Assembly: GCA_011042035.1 (NCBI GenBank)
Contig: DQZA01000302.1
Location: forward strand, 1-8,648
From: Desulfobacteraceae bacterium
Lineage (GTDB): Bacteria; Desulfobacterota; DSM-4660; Desulfatiglandales; Desulfatiglandaceae
Length of the DNA: 8,648 bases
Direction: 5' to 3'
The position numbers were made by a program, and so were the translations under genes. Shown here piece after piece: positions 5,627-8,648 of the stretch; position 1 is the stretch's first letter; every line of letters begins with the position of its first letter. Below the pieces are notes generated by a model that saw only the letters and a program-made list of their open reading frames with translations, was not told the origin of the DNA and did not search any database.

Positions 5627-6391
5627 GTGAGTCTTGGGATATTTGATTTGTCAGGGAAAACCGCAATGGTAACTGGCGCAACTAGAGGCCTCGGAGAAGT
5701 GGCAGCCCTTGCCTTGGCCAAAGCGGGGGCGGATGTGGCCGTATGCGGAAGAAGCAAGCCTGACCTGGAGCGCGTTCCTGAATCGATCCGCTCATTGGGA
5801 AGAAAGTCCGCAGGCTTTTTCATGGATGTTACTTCCAAGAAAAGCGTACAAGATACGGTCAAATACATCCTCGATCAGTTTGGAAAGATCGACATTCTCG
5901 TTAACAACGCCGGTGTAAATCGAAGAATCCCAGTGCTGGAGTTATCCGAAGAGGATTGGGATTTGGTGATCACGACCAACCTTAAGGGTTATTTCTTGGT
6001 GGCCCAGGCAGTAGTGCCCCAGATGATAGAGGGGGGTTATGGCAAGGTTATAAACATGAGCTCAATTCTTGGTACGGTGGGATTGCCCAATCAGGTAGCC
6101 TATGCCTCTTCAAAAGGCGGTGTAGATCAAATGACCAAAGTCATGGCCTTGGAATGGGCGAAAAAAGGGGTAAGAGTGAATGCCATTGGGCCCACCTATT
6201 TTGAAACAGAACTGGTGGCACAGCTTAGAAATGATCCCGAGCGGTTCAACTTTATAAATGACCGTACACCCATGGGTAGATGGGGTCAGCCAGAGGAGCT
6301 TGAAGGTATTGTGATTTTCCTGGCTGCTCCAGCCTCTGATTTCATAACCGGCCAAACCATTTACATCGATGGTGGATGGACTGCTTGGTGA
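5627..6391 (+). CDS. Short-chain dehydrogenase/reductase (FabG/gluconate-5-dehydrogenase-like)
   Basis: This 254-residue classical SDR of the Rossmann fold is a cytoplasmic NAD(P)(H)-dependent alcohol/ketone oxidoreductase. The cofactor motif TGATRGLG is at 16-23, NNAG at 93-96, and the catalytic tetrad is Asn118, Ser146, Tyr159 and Lys163 (YASSK). The C-terminus ends in the usual TGQTIYIDGGW. Arg20 in the glycine motif and Arg42 after the second strand (CGRS) are compatible with NADP(H), but do not prove it. GTG at 5627 is chosen from the strong ribosome-binding site; it also gives the family length. It lies 54 bases after the regulator and 33 before the acyl-CoA ligase. The context suggests oxidation or reduction of a hydroxy/oxo group on the acid degraded here. 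The family is too broad to name the substrate. Confidence 0.9.
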   Translation: MSLGIFDLSGKTAMVTGATRGLGEVAALALAKAGADVAVCGRSKPDLERVPESIRSLGRKSAGFFMDVTSKKSVQDTVKYILDQFGKIDILVNNAGVNRRIPVLELSEEDWDLVITTNLKGYFLVAQAVVPQMIEGGYGKVINMSSILGTVGLPNQVAYASSKGGVDQMTKVMALEWAKKGVRVNAIGPTYFETELVAQLRNDPERFNFINDRTPMGRWGQPEELEGIVIFLAAPASDFITGQTIYIDGGWTAW

Positions 6392-6413
6392 AGATCCGCC
6401 CTCTCAAATCAAC

Positions 6414-6421
6414 GGAGGTGA
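6414..6421 (+). promoter_or_regulatory. Full-consensus Shine-Dalgarno site of the acyl-CoA ligase gene
   Basis: GGAGGTGA, an 8-base complement to the 16S rRNA tail, lies 3 bases from ATG 6425, with its GGAGG core 6 bases away. It supports the start and suggests strong translation. Confidence 0.85.
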
Positions 6422-6424
6422 ACA

Positions 6425-8107
6425 ATGGGTTCAGTATACGAGGCCAGGCCGTGGCTTAAGAACTATCCTGCAGAGGTACCATCTGACTTAGACATTGGCA
6501 ACTGGACGGCCATTGGTGACTTTCTCAATTCCGCTACTCAGTATGCAGACAAGCCTGCCGTTTATTACTTTGACCATGTGATTCCCTATAAGCTGATCAA
6601 TGAATTTTCCGACTCTCTAGCAATAGCCTACCGAGACCTCGGTCTGAAAAAAGGCGACAGGGTAGTGGTTGACTTACAAAATGTTCCCCAGTTCCTGGTT
6701 GCCACCTATGCAGCGTGGAAACTGGGAGTAATAGTGGTCCCCCTCAATCCCATGTACAAGGAGAAGGAGCTGAGTTACTTCTGCAACGACTCAGGAGCCA
6801 AGCTCCTTGTCACACTAGACGAAATTGCTGCCGGGCTGGACCTATCATTCCTCAACGACACACAAGTGGAAACCCTTATTACCACCTCTGCTCTGGATTT
6901 GATCCCATCTGATGACCCTGTCCCCTCCATGCTCAAGCAAAAGGAAAAGGTTGTCGTGCCCAATGCCCTAGATCTTCTCGAGCTTGTTGAAAAGTACAGA
7001 CACAGGCCTCTTAAGCCCGAAAATGTCGAGCCTGAAGACATTGCTTATTTGACATATACATCTGGAACCACTGGCCCCCCTAAGGGGGCTATGAATACTC
7101 ACGGAAATATTGCCTTTAATGCCAGAGTATATCAAGTGATGCAAATGATCGATGAAAAGGACGTGGTATTGGGTGTCGCCCCTCTTTTCCATGTCACTGG
7201 CGAAGTGGCCCACCTTGCCATTGCCGCCCTAGCAGCCATTCCGGTCATTCTTTTCTACAGGTTTGATCCTGGCGAGACACTGAGGCTCATAGAAAAATGG
7301 AAAGCAACCATGACAGTGGCTTCCATTACCGTTTATATTGCCCTTATGAACCATCCGGACATTTCCAAACGTGATTTATCATCCTTTGTCAAGGCTTATA
7401 GCGGAGGGGCACCGGTATCTGCTGCGATCGTGGAGCAATTTCAGTCACTAACCGGCCAATATGTGTACAATGTTTACGGAATGACAGAGACCAATTCTCC
7501 GTCCCACATCGTTCCTTGGCGAAAAAAGGCCCCTGTAGATCCTGTCAGTGGGGCACTTTCAGTAGGTGTGCCTATTCCCAACGCGATAATAAAGATAGTG
7601 GATGTTGAAGATGGAACAAAGGAACTTCCGCCTGGTGAGATAGGAGAGATAGTGGATTTCGGCCCAATGATAATTCCTGGATACTGGCAAAAGCCAGAGG
7701 AGACCAGGCATGCCATAAAAGATGGCTGGCTTTATACGGGTGACGTGGGAAAGATGGACCAAGACGGATGGTTCTATGTTGTTGACAGAAAAAAGGACCT
7801 CATAGTTGCCTCCGGTTATAAGGTCTGGCCAAGGGATGTCGAGGATGTAATTTACCAGCACCCTGCAGTTAAAGAGACTGCGGTAGTGGGAGTCCCCGAT
7901 CCTTATAGGGGCGAGACCGTAAAGGCCTTTGTGGCGCTAAAGGAGGGCATGGAGGGCTCAGTAACTCCTGAGGATATCATAGCCTTTTGCAAGACCCGCA
8001 TGGCCGCTTACAAGTATCCCAGGGAAGTGGAATTTGTAAAAGAAATCCCAAAAACTCTGACTGGCAAGTTTCTTCGCCGCACCCTGAGGCAAAAGACCAA
8101 GTCATAA
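6425..8107 (+). CDS. AMP-forming acyl-CoA synthetase (acid-CoA ligase)
   Basis: This member of the ANL (acyl/aryl-CoA ligase) superfamily activates a carboxylic acid with ATP to an acyl-AMP and then to an acyl-CoA in the cytoplasm. The 560 residues are of full length. The motifs are all intact: phosphate-binding TSGTTGPPKG (212-221), YGMTE (351-355), TGD with ATP-ribose Asp440, hinge region Asp454-Arg455 (DRKKD), and the adenylation lysine Lys548 in LTGKF. The overall pattern is like the medium/long-chain fatty-acyl and related FadD-type ligases. The N-terminal segment (WLKNYPAEVPSDLDIGNWTAIGDFL) also looks FadD-like. Placed between an SDR and a 4-hydroxybutyryl-CoA dehydratase homologue, it probably makes the CoA ester used by that enzyme, possibly of a short 4-hydroxy acid. 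Chain length specificity cannot be read by eye. Confidence 0.93.
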   Translation: MGSVYEARPWLKNYPAEVPSDLDIGNWTAIGDFLNSATQYADKPAVYYFDHVIPYKLINEFSDSLAIAYRDLGLKKGDRVVVDLQNVPQFLVATYAAWKLGVIVVPLNPMYKEKELSYFCNDSGAKLLVTLDEIAAGLDLSFLNDTQVETLITTSALDLIPSDDPVPSMLKQKEKVVVPNALDLLELVEKYRHRPLKPENVEPEDIAYLTYTSGTTGPPKGAMNTHGNIAFNARVYQVMQMIDEKDVVLGVAPLFHVTGEVAHLAIAALAAIPVILFYRFDPGETLRLIEKWKATMTVASITVYIALMNHPDISKRDLSSFVKAYSGGAPVSAAIVEQFQSLTGQYVYNVYGMTETNSPSHIVPWRKKAPVDPVSGALSVGVPIPNAIIKIVDVEDGTKELPPGEIGEIVDFGPMIIPGYWQKPEETRHAIKDGWLYTGDVGKMDQDGWFYVVDRKKDLIVASGYKVWPRDVEDVIYQHPAVKETAVVGVPDPYRGETVKAFVALKEGMEGSVTPEDIIAFCKTRMAAYKYPREVEFVKEIPKTLTGKFLRRTLRQKTKS

Positions 8108-8125
8108 CCCATTTAATGCATAAAA

Positions 8126-8131
8126 GGGAGG
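8126..8131 (+). promoter_or_regulatory. Shine-Dalgarno site of the dehydratase gene
   Basis: GGGAGG lies 10 bases before the first of three consecutive ATG codons (8142, 8145, 8148). This spacing favours 8142; the third ATG would be 16 bases away. Starting at 8142 also gives residue numbers identical to those of the Clostridium enzyme. Confidence 0.7.
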
Positions 8132-8141
8132 ATAGGTATTA

Positions 8142-8648
8142 ATGATGATGAATGGAAAGGAGTATATCGAATCATTGCGGGAGCTCAATCCTGAAGTATA
8201 TTTTTTCGGGAAAAGGATAAAGAGTGTGGTGGATGAGCCCATGTTTCTCCCGCACATTAACACGGCGGCCATGACCTATGAGCTAGCCCACAGGCCAGAA
8301 TACCAGGAGATCATGACAGCCACCTCACACCTAAATGGCGAGAAAATTAACCGCTTCACCCATATTCATCAAAGTATAGATGACCTTGTAAAAAAGGTCA
8401 GGATGATGCGGCTTCTTGGGCAAAAGACAGGAACCTGCTTTCAGCGATGCGTGGGCCTGGACGGACTCAATGCAGTGTATGTCACTACATACGATATTGA
8501 CCAGAAACATGGAACGAACTACCATGAAAGGTTCAAGGCTTGGCTTAAGGAGGTGCAGGAAAAGGACCTCATGCCCTCTGGTGCCATGACCGATGCAAGG
8601 GGGGACCGAAGCCTTCGGCCACACCAGCAAAAAAACAAAGACACCTAT
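8142..8648 (+). CDS. abfD: 4-hydroxybutyryl-CoA dehydratase / vinylacetyl-CoA isomerase homologue (5' part)
   Basis: The first 169 codons are present; the gene is cut by the window end (characterised members are about 490 residues). The family (HpaB/AbfD flavoprotein fold) converts 4-hydroxybutyryl-CoA to crotonyl-CoA by a radical dehydration using FAD and a [4Fe-4S] cluster. As recalled, the N-terminal sequence follows C. aminobutyricum AbfD closely: EYIESLRELN (7-16), VYFFG, AMTYELA (43-49), INRF.HIHQS.DDL.KKV (69-86), RLLGQKTGTCFQRCVG (90-105), TTYDIDQKHGTNYH, and GAMTDARGDR. Cys99 and Cys103 are both present at the cluster-ligand positions, which argues against the related 4-hydroxyphenylacetate 3-monooxygenases, which lack the cluster. 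The other ligands (His292, Cys299 in Clostridium) lie outside the window. It follows the ligase by 34 bases. A substituted 4-hydroxyacyl-CoA substrate remains possible. Confidence 0.92.
   Translation, partial: MMMNGKEYIESLRELNPEVYFFGKRIKSVVDEPMFLPHINTAAMTYELAHRPEYQEIMTATSHLNGEKINRFTHIHQSIDDLVKKVRMMRLLGQKTGTCFQRCVGLDGLNAVYVTTYDIDQKHGTNYHERFKAWLKEVQEKDLMPSGAMTDARGDRSLRPHQQKNKDTY

Noticed and set aside
8331..8630. 99-codon minus-strand frame opposite the 5' part of the dehydratase gene
   Set aside because: The plus-strand frame matches the AbfD family including both N-terminal cluster cysteines, so the antisense frame is a shadow.
1..8648. CRISPR arrays, insertion sequences, tRNA or rRNA genes, prophage or toxin-antitoxin genes
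   Set aside because: No spaced repeat arrays, transposase motifs, terminal inverted repeats or RNA gene signatures were seen; nearly all of the window is accounted for by metabolic and transport genes.

Overview
The window reads as part of a bacterial chromosome carrying a divergent transport-and-catabolism locus. The sequence suggests an anaerobe, most likely in the Desulfobacterota (the sulfate-reducing or syntrophic 'deltaproteobacteria'). That is an inference. It rests on roughly balanced base composition, a Tat-exported Liv-type binding protein beside acyl-CoA catabolism genes, and a 4-hydroxybutyryl-CoA dehydratase homologue, an enzyme family whose characterised member is an oxygen-sensitive [4Fe-4S]/FAD enzyme.

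Left half, minus strand (about 13-4693). This is a complete five-gene ABC importer of the branched-chain amino acid/amide (HAAT) type. In transcription order it encodes a Tat-signal substrate-binding protein, two permeases (LivH, LivM) and two ATPases (LivG, LivF). The last four genes are packed with stop/start junctions that touch or overlap (TAA-ATG, ATGA, GTGA). A 93-base gap containing a hairpin separates the binding-protein gene from livH. The extreme left edge may hold the first four codons of another gene.

Centre (4694-5029). This 336-base, AT-rich divergent intergenic region holds two well-matched sigma70-type promoters facing each other around a common axis near 4895. Their -35 boxes sit inside a perfect 10-bp inverted repeat. 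A pair of TAGGGT repeats lies on the importer side. A perfect TATAAT lies only 10 bases before the regulator start codon.

Right half, plus strand (5030-8648). The order is an XRE-cupin regulator, a short-chain dehydrogenase/reductase, an AMP-forming acyl-CoA ligase, and the first 169 codons of a 4-hydroxybutyryl-CoA dehydratase (AbfD) homologue cut by the window end. Gaps are 33-54 bases and the three enzyme genes have strong Shine-Dalgarno sequences, so they look like one operon.

How the genes may work together (inference): the importer brings in a small carboxylate or related compound. The dehydrogenase interconverts an oxo and a hydroxy group, the ligase makes the CoA thioester, and the dehydratase converts a 4-hydroxyacyl-CoA to a 2-enoyl-CoA that enters beta-oxidation. 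The regulator probably senses the substrate or an intermediate through its cupin domain and controls both arms from the shared promoter region. The exact substrate cannot be read from the sequence; 4-hydroxybutyrate, succinic semialdehyde and levulinate/4-hydroxyvalerate-like acids are candidates.
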